This document shows, piece by piece, positions 45,326-53,400 of a stretch of 64,000 bases of DNA. The position numbers and the translations under genes were made by a program. The notes beneath the pieces were generated by a model. That model was not told the origin of the DNA. It saw nothing but the letters and a program-made list of their open reading frames with translations, and ran no database searches. Position 1 is the first letter of the stretch. The number at the start of each line of letters is the position of its first letter. Origin of the DNA: Balneola sp. MJW-20 (lineage in GTDB: Bacteria; Bacteroidota; Rhodothermia; Balneolales; Balneolaceae); contig NZ_JBFNXW010000001.1 in the NCBI RefSeq assembly GCF_040811775.1, forward strand, positions 1,798,001 to 1,862,000. The letters run 5' to 3'.

Positions 45326-46290
45326 TAAAATGCTCCGCTTTTAAGGTTAAGTCCCGCATGCTCACTGAATCCAAACATGAGATTCATATTCTGCACGGCT
45401 TGTCCGGATGCACCCTTCAGAAGATTATCGATCACGCCGGTTATCAATACCTGATCTCCCTCTTTATGTACTTGAATAAAGGCTTTGTTGGTATTTACCA
45501 CCTGCTTTATATCAGGAGCATTTGCTGTCACCTGAACAAAAGGATGAGCCTGATAATAATCTTTATAGAGCTGCTGCAGTACTTCTTCATTCATACTGCA
45601 CTTTGTATAAGCGTTAGCAAGAATTCCCCGGGTAAAAGCTCCCCTCAACGGAATAAAAAGCAGTTCATTCTGTAAAGTCGGTTGCAGCTGCTTCAGACTC
45701 TGCATGATCTCGGTTACATGCTGATGCTTCAGCGGTTTATATACTGAGGCATTATTAGACCGCCAGCTGAAGTGGGTCGTTGCCGAAAAAGACTGTCCTG
45801 CTCCGGTACTTCCGGTGATGGCTGTAACATGGATATCATCCTTCAGCAATCCCTCATCTGCAAGAGGCAGGAGGCAAAGCTGAATACAGGTTGCGAAACA
45901 TCCCGGGTTGGCAATATGGTCGGCATGAGAGATCTGATCTTTATTCAATTCCGGCAGTCCGTAAACAAAATCATGGTCCTCACTTTTGATCCTGAAGTCG
46001 GCACTGAGATCGATGATCTTATTATTTCCCTTCCTCATAAGATCGGGATACAGGCCTGCAGACCGACCGTGACCGGAACATAGAAAAACGACATCCATTT
46101 GCTCGGGTAACTGATCCGTGAAATCTATATCTAATTGTCCTTCCAGGTCGGAATGTGCTTCAGATATCTTTTTCCCGGCATGACTCTTACTCTGAACATG
46201 CGAAAGTTCTGCCTCCGGGTGTCCGATCAGCAACCTGATCAGCTCCCCGGCGGTATAACCTGCGCCCCCTACGATCCCTGCTTTAATCAT
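45325..46290 (-). CDS. argC: N-acetyl-gamma-glutamyl-phosphate reductase
   Basis: A 321-residue NADPH-dependent reductase. The N-terminus is the dinucleotide-binding loop IVGGAGYTAGELIRLL, and the catalytic cysteine lies in ANPGCFATCIQL. GSTGAGQSFS and the C-terminal FVQVTANAPDIKQV fit the family. It reduces N-acylglutamyl phosphate to the semialdehyde. The gene overlaps argG by 8 bases. Confidence 0.93.
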   Translation of the reverse strand: MIKAGIVGGAGYTAGELIRLLIGHPEAELSHVQSKSHAGKKISEAHSDLEGQLDIDFTDQLPEQMDVVFLCSGHGRSAGLYPDLMRKGNNKIIDLSADFRIKSEDHDFVYGLPELNKDQISHADHIANPGCFATCIQLCLLPLADEGLLKDDIHVTAITGSTGAGQSFSATTHFSWRSNNASVYKPLKHQHVTEIMQSLKQLQPTLQNELLFIPLRGAFTRGILANAYTKCSMNEEVLQQLYKDYYQAHPFVQVTANAPDIKQVVNTNKAFIQVHKEGDQVLITGVIDNLLKGASGQAVQNMNLMFGFSEHAGLNLKSGAF

Positions 46291-47476
46291 TTTCCTGGGT
46301 CATCTTTTGTATCAGGTTAGCGTTTGCCAGGATCTTCGTGAATCCTTTTACATCTTCACCGCTCCAGGCATTGTTCATTTCACCATACTGTCCAAACTTC
46401 GCTTGCATGAGGTCATTATCCGATTCCACACCGATCACTTCGAATACTTTGGGTTCTAGCTCAACGTGAACGGTTCCGGATACGGCTTTCTGAGAATCTT
46501 CCAAAAAGCTCTCAATATTTCTCATAACCGGATCAAGATACTGGCCTTCGTGCAGCAGCATACCATACCATTCTGACAGCTGGTCCTTCCAGTACATCTG
46601 CCATTTACTCAGCACATGCTTCTCGAGGGTCTGGTGCGCTTTAATCATGATCAAGGGAGCAGCAGCTTCAAAACCCACTCTTCCTTTTATCCCTATGATC
46701 GTGTCGCCCACATGCATCCCTCTTCCTACTCCGTATGGGGCAGCCAGCGACTGCAGTTCTTTGATCGCATCGACTGGATCATATTCCTGGCCATTCACTC
46801 CGACCAATTCCCCATACTCAAACTTCAGACTCACCGATTCTTTCCCGGTTGCTGTCACCTGTGAAGGCCATGCTTCTTCCGGGAGCCCCTTATCAGAACT
46901 CAAGGTTTCAGCTCCACCCACACTGGTTCCCCACAGTCCCTTATTGATGGAATATTTGGCCTTAGCCCATTCCTGGTCTACTCCATGTTCTTTCAGATAA
47001 TCCACTTCCTCCTGTCGGCTGAGTTTCATATCCCTGATCGGTGTGATTATTTCAGCATCCGGGATCATGATCCTGAATACCAGGTCGAATCTCACCTGAT
47101 CATTACCGGCACCGGTACTACCATGCGCCACAGCACCCGCTCCGATCTTTTTTGCATATCCGGCAATGGCCATTGCCTGGAATACTCTTTCGGAGCTCAC
47201 TGATAACGGATAAGTATGATTCTTAAGAATATTTCCGAAAAGCATATATCGGATGGCCTTATCATAAAAATCCTGCTCTGCAGATATCGTTAAATGATTC
47301 ACCGATCCCAGGGCTTTTGCCTTCTTCTCTAGCTCTATTTCGTCCCTGCTGCTGAAGCCTCCGGTATTCACGCTAACGGTATGAACTTCATAGCCCATTT
47401 CTTTACTCAGATAAATAGCGCAATAGGTGGTATCGAGTCCTCCGCTGAATGCCAATACTACTTTCTTTTTACTCAT
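46283..47476 (-). CDS. argG: Argininosuccinate synthase
   Basis: A 397-residue ATP-dependent synthase that joins citrulline and aspartate. The P-loop is AFSGGLDTTYCA at the N-terminus, and HGSTGAGNDQVRFD, GPWGTS-like LWGTSVGGAE and the later GRVGFEAAAP segments fit the family. The start at 47476 (MSKKKVVLAFSGG) is chosen; an upstream ATG at 47530 would add 18 residues inside the GNAT gene. In this operon the synthase comes second, ahead of the early-pathway enzymes. Confidence 0.95.
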   Translation of the reverse strand: MSKKKVVLAFSGGLDTTYCAIYLSKEMGYEVHTVSVNTGGFSSRDEIELEKKAKALGSVNHLTISAEQDFYDKAIRYMLFGNILKNHTYPLSVSSERVFQAMAIAGYAKKIGAGAVAHGSTGAGNDQVRFDLVFRIMIPDAEIITPIRDMKLSRQEEVDYLKEHGVDQEWAKAKYSINKGLWGTSVGGAETLSSDKGLPEEAWPSQVTATGKESVSLKFEYGELVGVNGQEYDPVDAIKELQSLAAPYGVGRGMHVGDTIIGIKGRVGFEAAAPLIMIKAHQTLEKHVLSKWQMYWKDQLSEWYGMLLHEGQYLDPVMRNIESFLEDSQKAVSGTVHVELEPKVFEVIGVESDNDLMQAKFGQYGEMNNAWSGEDVKGFTKILANANLIQKMTQEND

Positions 47477-48111
47477 AATGCTGTTGCTTTTAAAAGGTCG
47501 ATGAATGACTGCTTCTTCAGTCTGACCCATCGGTAAAATTTAGCGATACTTTGTTCGCGTTCTTCTTTAGGTTTGAAATTTGGTTTTGCAGGATCATATA
47601 ACATGCCGGTGCACAGACAATTACGACGGTTGTTACGGGTTAGAATATCATAGTTAGGACAGCTCTGACAGCCATTCCAGAAGGTCTCATCCTGCGTAAG
47701 CTCCGAGAAGGTTACCGGCCGGTAACCCAAATCCGAGTTGATCTTCATGACGGGCAAAGAGGTCGTAATCCCGAATAGCTTAGAGTCCGGGTACTTCTGC
47801 CTGGATAATTCGAAAGCCTTTGCTTTGATCTGTTTTGCCAGTCCCATTCCACGATAATCAGGATGTACGATCAGACCGGAATTAGCCACATATTTCTTCT
47901 CTTCCCAGATCTCCACATAGCAGAAACCGGCAAGTTCCTCACCATCCAGTGCGATTACGGCATTTCCATTCCTGATCTTTTTCTGGATATACTCAGGCTG
48001 CCGCTTCGCTATACCGGTACCCCGCTGTCGTGCTGCTGATTCGATCAGTTCACAAATTGCTTCCGCATATTTTGCGTGCCCGGGTTGGGCGTATTGTACA
48101 ATAAGATTCAT
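47473..48111 (-). CDS. GNAT acyltransferase, probable N-acylglutamate synthase
   Basis: A 212-residue GNAT protein, first in the arginine operon and therefore probably the enzyme that acylates glutamate. The acyl-CoA site is VHPDYRGMGLAKQIKAKAFELS (R/Q-x-x-G-x-G/A pattern). It has an unusual C-terminal tail with four cysteines, GCQSCPNYDILTRNNRRNCLCTGMLYDP, that could hold a metal. It is not homologous along its length to the kinase-fused E. coli ArgA. Whether it uses acetyl-CoA or succinyl-CoA is open. A leader ORF rich in arginine codons precedes it. Confidence 0.8.
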   Translation of the reverse strand: MNLIVQYAQPGHAKYAEAICELIESAARQRGTGIAKRQPEYIQKKIRNGNAVIALDGEELAGFCYVEIWEEKKYVANSGLIVHPDYRGMGLAKQIKAKAFELSRQKYPDSKLFGITTSLPVMKINSDLGYRPVTFSELTQDETFWNGCQSCPNYDILTRNNRRNCLCTGMLYDPAKPNFKPKEEREQSIAKFYRWVRLKKQSFIDLLKATAL

Positions 48112-48286
48112 GATTTTTTTGATGTAGCGCCTGAATAGGCAGTATTAATAGGATTGATCAGGTAAGAAAAGACGGGTGCCGGTTATGCCCGGCTGACATA
48201 TTTAGCCCATCCGCTGCCGGCGCCGCCGGAGGGTTGCTAAAGTGATCCTATCGTTAAAAAAGAATTGCATGGCTAAAGTATGAGGA
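48112..48286 (-). promoter_or_regulatory. Structured leader RNA of the arginine operon, candidate attenuator
   Basis: The predicted transcript has about 175 leader bases. Reading 5' to 3' on the minus strand it holds: the arginine-rich leader ORF (48270-48202); a hairpin CCCTCC...GGATGG over its Arg codons; a hairpin GCCGG-gcataa-CCGGC (48193-48178); an outer pairing GATGGG with CCCGTC followed directly by TTTTCTT, a terminator-like end; a long-range pairing ATAGGAT (48251-48245) with ATCCTAT (48154-48148); and a small hairpin GCCT-attc-AGGC (48140-48129) near the start codon. GATGGG can pair with either CCCTCC or CCCGTC, so the structures exclude each other. Confidence 0.6.
48202..48270 (-). 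CDS. argL: Arginine-rich leader peptide of the arg operon
   Basis: A 22-codon ORF (ATG at 48270, TAA at 48204-48202) ending LRRRRQRMG. Codons 15-20 read CGG CGG CGC CGG CAG CGG, five arginines in six codons, and another Arg is at codon 8. It starts about 16 bases after the predicted transcription start and ends 91 bases before the first arg gene. Such peptides sense charged-tRNA levels: a ribosome stalls on the codons of the scarce amino acid and changes RNA folding. No Shine-Dalgarno is visible, as is normal in this group. The symbol is descriptive. Confidence 0.65.
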   Translation of the reverse strand: MQFFFNDRITLATLRRRRQRMG

Positions 48287-48292
48287 AGTTTT

Positions 48293-48300
48293 CAAACTTA
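48293..48300 (-). promoter_or_regulatory. Predicted -7 element (TAAGTTTG) of the arginine operon
   Basis: Exact TAnnTTTG match on the minus strand; no clear -33 TTTG. Transcription would start near 48286, just upstream of the leader ORF. Confidence 0.5.
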
Positions 48301-48410
48301 AACAAGCACCTTCTGTATTTAATGCTGACCGGCATAAAATGCTGCCTTTTCTGAATTTAAAAGGATAGGCTGCAAATTCATCCCTCGTTATCACAGAGGA
48401 TTAATGTGCA

Positions 48411-48454
48411 TAAAAAAACCGCTCCCCTGAAAATTTTTCATCCGAAGAGCGGCT
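48411..48454 (-). terminator. Intrinsic terminator downstream of the DinB-like gene
   Basis: On the minus strand GCCGCTC...GAGCGG forms a stem with one bulge and an AT-rich loop, followed by a seven-T run, 19 bases after the stop of the DinB-like gene. It insulates that gene from the arginine operon promoter region beyond. Apart from this terminator, the arg promoter and the arg leader, the 48112-48472 interval holds nothing recognisable. Confidence 0.8.
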
Positions 48455-48472
48455 TGTGACTATTTGGAAATT

Positions 48473-48976
48473 CTACTGGGATTGCGGAGGTGTGATCCCG
48501 TTCAGTCTCAGATAAGTCACCATCTGTCCACGGTGATTTGCATTATGATCGAGGAAGAACATAATACCTGCAGTCAGCGGTCCACTTTCTTCAGCACCCA
48601 TGATATAGGCAGTGATCTTATCAAATTGCTCGGAGTAATATTTCGCTACTTCCTCCTTGGTCATACTGTTTTCATCCGTTTCACCCGGCTGAAATTGCTG
48701 TCCCTGGAAATTAGCCATAAAGAAATCGATCGCCTGAGCCAGGTGAAATGCCTGTGCTCCGAAAGTGCGGACATCATCTACCGGTTTATAGGAAAACTTA
48801 TCAGCCGGCATGGCATTGATCACTCCTAAGGTCTGACTTTTTGTATTCTCCAAAGTCTGAGTCAGATATTCATAACCCTTGGCTTCCTGTTCATCATTCT
48901 GCGTCACAAATGCAGTACCAAAGAGTCCTAATAGAAGAACCCCCATCATTAAAAAAGATCCAGATCTGTTCATCAT
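48473..48976 (-). CDS. Secreted DinB-like protein
   Basis: A 167-residue protein with an N-terminal signal peptide (SFLMMGVLLLGLFGTAFV) and a DinB/YfiT-type four-helix domain. Three histidines of the usual metal site are visible in AFHLAQAIDF and FLDHNANHRGQMVTYLR. The export signal is notable because most DinB proteins are cytoplasmic, but secreted versions are common in Bacteroidota. The start at 48976 (MMNRSGSF) is preferred over an in-frame ATG at 49069, which would extend into the promoter region of the divergent TPR gene. Confidence 0.82.
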   Translation of the reverse strand: MMNRSGSFLMMGVLLLGLFGTAFVTQNDEQEAKGYEYLTQTLENTKSQTLGVINAMPADKFSYKPVDDVRTFGAQAFHLAQAIDFFMANFQGQQFQPGETDENSMTKEEVAKYYSEQFDKITAYIMGAEESGPLTAGIMFFLDHNANHRGQMVTYLRLNGITPPQSQ

Positions 48977-49105
48977 AGTATATTTTTGTGAATGTGAAAG
49001 GTCAATATACTGTTGATATGGACATTTGTTACTCATTTTCTGTATTTCGATAAAATAATCTATACGCAACAGTCTGACTATCCTGTTATACTTCCTCTGT
49101 TATCC

Positions 49106-50791
49106 ATGTTAAAGATCATCAAGCGACATATTATCCCGGTACTTTTACTGGTCCCTCTGTCTCTGAATGCACAGGTTCAGGAACAAGATGAGATCGAAGG
49201 AAAGAGCGCCTATATTCAGGGACTGGAAGCCTTTGAATTCGGTGAACTCCAGCTTGCTGAAAGTCTTTTAATGGAAGCTTATAAACATCTTGGAGATGAA
49301 GCGGGAATAAATTTTGCACTGGCTGACCTGTACTTTCAATTGGAAGATCTGCCTAACGCTGCTTTATATGGAAAAAGAGCTGCTGCAATTGAGGAAGACA
49401 ATAAATGGTATCGGCTGAAACTGGCCAATATTTACCGGTCGGCCGGTCAGAATCAGGCAACGATTGATGAGTTAAATACCATTCTAAACTATCATCCCAA
49501 TGATCTGGATGCATTATATATGCTGGCGGAGACGCACCGGGACTACAGTGAATTTATTAAATCAAACAATACTCTCGACCGCATACTCGAAGTTACCGGC
49601 CCCAATGTCCCGGCCTATCTTCTGAAATTCAGAAATTATGAATCCATTGGAATTGCTGATTCCGCGATCGTACAATTGGAGAAGATCCGTGAGATCGACC
49701 CGGACAATCTGAACACACTGAATTTACTGGGAGAGTTTTACGCACTCCTGAAAAGGTACGATGAAGCAAAAGCGGTATTCAATGAAGCGCTGGAACGTAA
49801 TGCCCGTGATCCTCAGACCCTGATAAATCTGGGTGCATTATATATAGATGAAACAAAATGGGACAGTGCCGGGACCCTGCTGGGTGATTTCGTTTCTGAT
49901 CCATTGAATGATGCGGAGGAAAAATTACGTATCGCACAGTTTCTCTATACCCGTGTAGAGAATGCTCCTGATAATATTCAGCTGAGGGTGGAAACCGAGA
50001 GGATATTTGATCTCCTGACCGAATCCGAAAACGAATTCGGGCCTGCTTATTCACTTGCCGGTCAATTCTATATACAGAACCAGCAATTTGATAAAGCCCT
50101 GGATCGTCTCAAAACAGCAACCTCTCTTCTACCGCAGGATGATATTGCCTGGCGTCAGTATATACAGGTACTGTTGAGTCAGGAAGAATATGAAGAAGCG
50201 ATTTCGGTAGGGATCAAAGCTAATGAGCAGGTTCCTGAAGACGCCTTTATTCAGTTTTTTACCGGCTCTGCCTATATGCTGAACGATCAGAATGAAGAAG
50301 CTAAGGAGTGGCTTGAAATGGCTTCCCGTGCTCCTGCCAGAAGAGCTTTTAAATCCGTCATCTATTCAGCTCTGGGTGATGTTCTAGCCAATCTTGAAGA
50401 ACACCCGGAATCGGACCGGGCCTATGAACTGGCTATCAGGTACGACGAAAACAATGATAACGCCCTGAACAACTATGCATATAATCTTTCACTCAGAGGA
50501 GAAAAACTCGAAAAGGCGAAAGAAATGGCTTTGAAAGCGGTCGAAACCGTTCCGGAAAACAGCGCCTATCTTGATACGGCCGGATGGGTATATTATCGTC
50601 TGGGTGATTATGATCGTGCCCGCCGATATATCAAAGCCTCCATTGATACCGGAAATGCAAGCGCGGAAGTATACGAACACCTTGGTGATGTATATGAAAA
50701 ACTGGGAAATATGAATGAAGCCCGGAAATGGTGGAAACAAGCACTTGAAGCCGACAGTACAAGAAGTTATTTGCAATCAAAGATCGGATGA
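49106..50791 (+). CDS. Secreted TPR-repeat protein
   Basis: A 561-residue protein with a signal peptide (IIPVLLLVPLSLNAQ) followed by tandem tetratricopeptide repeats across most of its length (for example PNDLDALYMLAETHRDYSE, LNLLGEFYALLKRYDEAKAVFNEALE, LDTAGWVYYRLGDYDRARRYIKASID). It is a scaffold in the periplasm or on a membrane face. It is followed by a DUF4292 lipoprotein and an EnvC-like protein in one operon, a trio I recall as conserved in Bacteroidota, which suggests a cell-envelope role. The start at 49106 begins the signal peptide. Confidence 0.85.
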   Translation: MLKIIKRHIIPVLLLVPLSLNAQVQEQDEIEGKSAYIQGLEAFEFGELQLAESLLMEAYKHLGDEAGINFALADLYFQLEDLPNAALYGKRAAAIEEDNKWYRLKLANIYRSAGQNQATIDELNTILNYHPNDLDALYMLAETHRDYSEFIKSNNTLDRILEVTGPNVPAYLLKFRNYESIGIADSAIVQLEKIREIDPDNLNTLNLLGEFYALLKRYDEAKAVFNEALERNARDPQTLINLGALYIDETKWDSAGTLLGDFVSDPLNDAEEKLRIAQFLYTRVENAPDNIQLRVETERIFDLLTESENEFGPAYSLAGQFYIQNQQFDKALDRLKTATSLLPQDDIAWRQYIQVLLSQEEYEEAISVGIKANEQVPEDAFIQFFTGSAYMLNDQNEEAKEWLEMASRAPARRAFKSVIYSALGDVLANLEEHPESDRAYELAIRYDENNDNALNNYAYNLSLRGEKLEKAKEMALKAVETVPENSAYLDTAGWVYYRLGDYDRARRYIKASIDTGNASAEVYEHLGDVYEKLGNMNEARKWWKQALEADSTRSYLQSKIG

Positions 50792-50792
50792 T

Positions 50793-51539
50793 TTGAGAAA
50801 CATACTCAGCTTAGGCCTTTTGATCCTGCTTCTGGCATCCTGCCAAAGTACCAGAACACTCAATACGGAGGGATACCGCCTGAGTAACCTCTCTGCAGAT
50901 TCACTGATCGCAGAAATGCCAAATTTTGGTATGGAATTGCATGGAGTTAAAGGAAGCGGCAGGGCGATCGTCAGTGAACCCGGAAATAATGAACGTGTGA
51001 TCGTCAATTTCACGGCAGATCCGGATTACAGTCTCCTCACCATCAAAAATCGGCTCGGTATTGAAGCCGGACAGGTATTAGCTGACAAGGACTCCATACT
51101 TACCTACAATAAGATCGATAAGGTAGCAGAAAAATTCTCTATCAATAACAGCCGCTTCAGCAGTATGAACGAGCTCGCTTCCATCAATCTGCTGCAACTC
51201 TTATTATTTAAAGTATCAGCCGATGAGGTAAGGCAGATCTATGAAAATGAACAGAACTACCGGCTGGATCTTCTGAACGGTACCCGGATCTATCTCGACC
51301 GCGACGAACTTAATGTGTGGCAGGTACGGCAACCTGAACCTTCTGCTGCTCCTTATCATCTGATAGAATATGAGTCCTATTCGGAAATAGAAGGATTTAC
51401 ATTACCCCGCAGGATAACCATCATAAGTACTGACAAGGAGTCAAGAGTAGCTTTTTTAGTAAGCTCTTTAGAAATAAACCCAAATACGTTACATTTTGAA
51501 CTAGATATCCCATCAGACGTAGAGATCATTCGTTTATGA
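50793..51539 (+). CDS. DUF4292 family lipoprotein
   Basis: A 248-residue lipoprotein with lipobox LLLASC. The body is a beta-rich domain (MELHGVKGSGRAIVSE, LTIKNRLGIEAGQVL, YHLIEYESYSEIEGFTLPRRITI) typical of DUF4292, distantly reminiscent of LolA/LolB-type lipoprotein carriers. No ATG fits. The most likely start is TTG at 50793, one base after the upstream TGA, because it gives a standard lipoprotein signal. The next gene overlaps by 4 bases. Confidence 0.82.
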   Translation: MRNILSLGLLILLLASCQSTRTLNTEGYRLSNLSADSLIAEMPNFGMELHGVKGSGRAIVSEPGNNERVIVNFTADPDYSLLTIKNRLGIEAGQVLADKDSILTYNKIDKVAEKFSINNSRFSSMNELASINLLQLLLFKVSADEVRQIYENEQNYRLDLLNGTRIYLDRDELNVWQVRQPEPSAAPYHLIEYESYSEIEGFTLPRRITIISTDKESRVAFLVSSLEINPNTLHFELDIPSDVEIIRL

Positions 51540-52852
51540 AGCGTTTCCTTTTCCTTATCGCTTTGATCCTCATCACAGGACTGAATTCCGGACTGAATGC
51601 TCAGACCTATGAGGAAAAAATGCAGATCATCCGGGAAGAGCAGGAAAGGAAAAGAGCCGAGATCAATATGCTGGAAGCCCGTATCCGCACTTTCCAGAAC
51701 AAGGTGAACCAGACTGAAGAAGAATATGACAAGATCTACAAACAGTATCAGAACCTGAATAATCTTATCGCTCTTCAGGACGACAAGATCCGATCTCTGG
51801 AAGAAGAGCAGATGCAGATCATGACTGAAATATCTCTCAATGAAGAAGAGATCGAGATGAGAGAAGCTGAACTTCAGGAACTGATACGGAATTACAAAGA
51901 GATCATCCTTTATGCCTATAAGAATGGCCGGTCCTCCAATCTTGAACTCTTGCTCACTTCAGAGTCCCTGAACCAGATGGTGGTTCGGTCCTTTTACCTG
52001 AAAAAATTTGAAGAACAGAAGAACAAACAGGCCGAAGTGATCCGTAACCGAAAAGAAGAATTATCTGAAGTGCGTCAGCTTCTGGAATTCTCGCATGAAA
52101 AAAATCAGGAGATCATTTCAGAGATACAGGAAGAAAAGACCGAACTCGGTGATCAGAGAAAAAGACAGGCTCGTACGGTTGAATCCCTTCAGGAAGAACG
52201 CACCAAAATACTAGCAGATCTCAGAAATGCCAGGCTGGCCAAGGAAAACCTGGACAATGTGATGAACGACCTGATAGCGGATGAACGGTCTGCAAGGGAT
52301 GCAGAAAATGAACGACTTCGTAAACTGGCAGAGGCCCGTCAGATTTCAGATCCTGACGCACGTGCAACAGAGATCGCAAAATATGATACACCGATAGCGG
52401 ATGGTACGCTGATCAGTGAATCCACTCTTGCCTCCTTCGATCTTGCATTTAGAAATTCTAAAGGAAACTTACCCTGGCCGGTAGATAGTCGCACTATCGC
52501 GCAGGCCTTCGGAAGAGTGAGAAACCCGCTTTACGGAACGATCACAGAACATCCGGGAATTGACATTGTTGCTGAAGCTTCCTCAGAAGTACGATCCATT
52601 GCAGAGGGATACGTGTACCGCGTTACTCCGATCCCCGAATATGGTGAAGTGGTGATCGTAAGTCACGGATCACATTATACCGTATACGGAAACCTGAGTG
52701 AGATCTTTGTTAACAGTGGCACCGTACTCCGTGCTGGAGATATCATTGGAAGATCCGGAACAGCTGATTCTGAACGAGGAGAGATCCTCTTTTTTACTGT
52801 GCGCCGCGGAACTCAGTGGCTGGACCCGATCACCTGGCTAAGCCGTCGTTAA
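51536..52852 (+). CDS. EnvC-like murein hydrolase activator with degenerate LytM domain
   Basis: A 438-residue secreted protein: a signal peptide (ending LNAQ), a long coiled coil (about residues 25-270) and a C-terminal M23/LytM domain (about 325-435). Of the metal-binding residues, the first His-Asp pair is kept (HPGIDIV), but the second motif HxH is lost: the segment normally read as HLHFE is ILFFT. EnvC-type proteins have such inactive LytM domains and switch on cell-wall amidases during division. That role is the best fit. Last gene of the TPR-DUF4292-EnvC set. Confidence 0.87.
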   Translation: MKRFLFLIALILITGLNSGLNAQTYEEKMQIIREEQERKRAEINMLEARIRTFQNKVNQTEEEYDKIYKQYQNLNNLIALQDDKIRSLEEEQMQIMTEISLNEEEIEMREAELQELIRNYKEIILYAYKNGRSSNLELLLTSESLNQMVVRSFYLKKFEEQKNKQAEVIRNRKEELSEVRQLLEFSHEKNQEIISEIQEEKTELGDQRKRQARTVESLQEERTKILADLRNARLAKENLDNVMNDLIADERSARDAENERLRKLAEARQISDPDARATEIAKYDTPIADGTLISESTLASFDLAFRNSKGNLPWPVDSRTIAQAFGRVRNPLYGTITEHPGIDIVAEASSEVRSIAEGYVYRVTPIPEYGEVVIVSHGSHYTVYGNLSEIFVNSGTVLRAGDIIGRSGTADSERGEILFFTVRRGTQWLDPITWLSRR

Positions 52853-52925
52853 ACTCTTCTTTTACGTAATTTTTCGCAGAATCTTAGATTCATGCGTTAT
52901 AATCCAACCTAAAAAAATTTTACTC

Positions 52926-53396
52926 GTGGACAATATACCTCGTCTGATATTTTATTTTTCCGGTGTGCTGCTTTTATCCAGCACCTTTACCCTCTTGAGT
53001 TCGGAATTTATGGTCAAAATGAATGACCCCGGGATCATCGGAATCCTGTTCTTGCTGGGTTACGGCCTGATCTATATGAACCTTACTTTCATAAGCTCCC
53101 GCAGATTCATGAGAAGACTGAATGGGATCAATAATATTCCCTATCTGTTCGGAATGATCGTAGCATTGCCGCCTGTAGCCTGGATACATATTTACGATAC
53201 CGGACTTTACGGCCCATCTTTCTGGCTGTTTATATTTGTGGTTCTGTTCGGTTGCGGACTGGGAGCCTATTTTGGGCAGAAAGCGGGCATGAAAGCACAG
53301 GTTGCTTTCCATGAGAGCATGAAAAAATATTACGAAGAAGAAGAAAAAGTACCGGACGACCTCAAACGCCCGCATGACACCTTAAACAAAAACTAA
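52926..53396 (+). CDS. Four-helix membrane protein of unknown function
   Basis: A 156-residue protein with four hydrophobic segments (LIFYFSGVLLLSSTFTLLSS, GIIGILFLLGYGLIYMNLTF, IPYLFGMIVALPPVAWIHIY, FWLFIFVVLFGCGLGAYFG) and a charged cytoplasmic tail (KKYYEEEEKVPDDLKRPHD). I do not recognise the family. The start is GTG at 52926; the next in-frame ATG would remove the first helix. The M28 peptidase gene begins 4 bases after its stop, so they are probably co-transcribed. Confidence 0.7.
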   Translation: MDNIPRLIFYFSGVLLLSSTFTLLSSEFMVKMNDPGIIGILFLLGYGLIYMNLTFISSRRFMRRLNGINNIPYLFGMIVALPPVAWIHIYDTGLYGPSFWLFIFVVLFGCGLGAYFGQKAGMKAQVAFHESMKKYYEEEEKVPDDLKRPHDTLNKN

Positions 53397-53400
53397 TACC

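Noticed and set aside
48147..48166. ACCTGATC followed by TAATAC, reminiscent of the 3' part of a TPP riboswitch
   Set aside because: No CTGAGA element or five-helix layout, and the downstream genes are for arginine; treated as chance.
48200..48245. Local match to the SAM-I riboswitch P3 element (AGCAACC ... GGGCTAAAT) in the arg leader
   Set aside because: The P2/kink-turn segment with GAGG...GGCCC and the standard P1 are absent, the GGTGC core lacks its T, and the same bases are better explained by the arginine-rich leader ORF and its hairpin.
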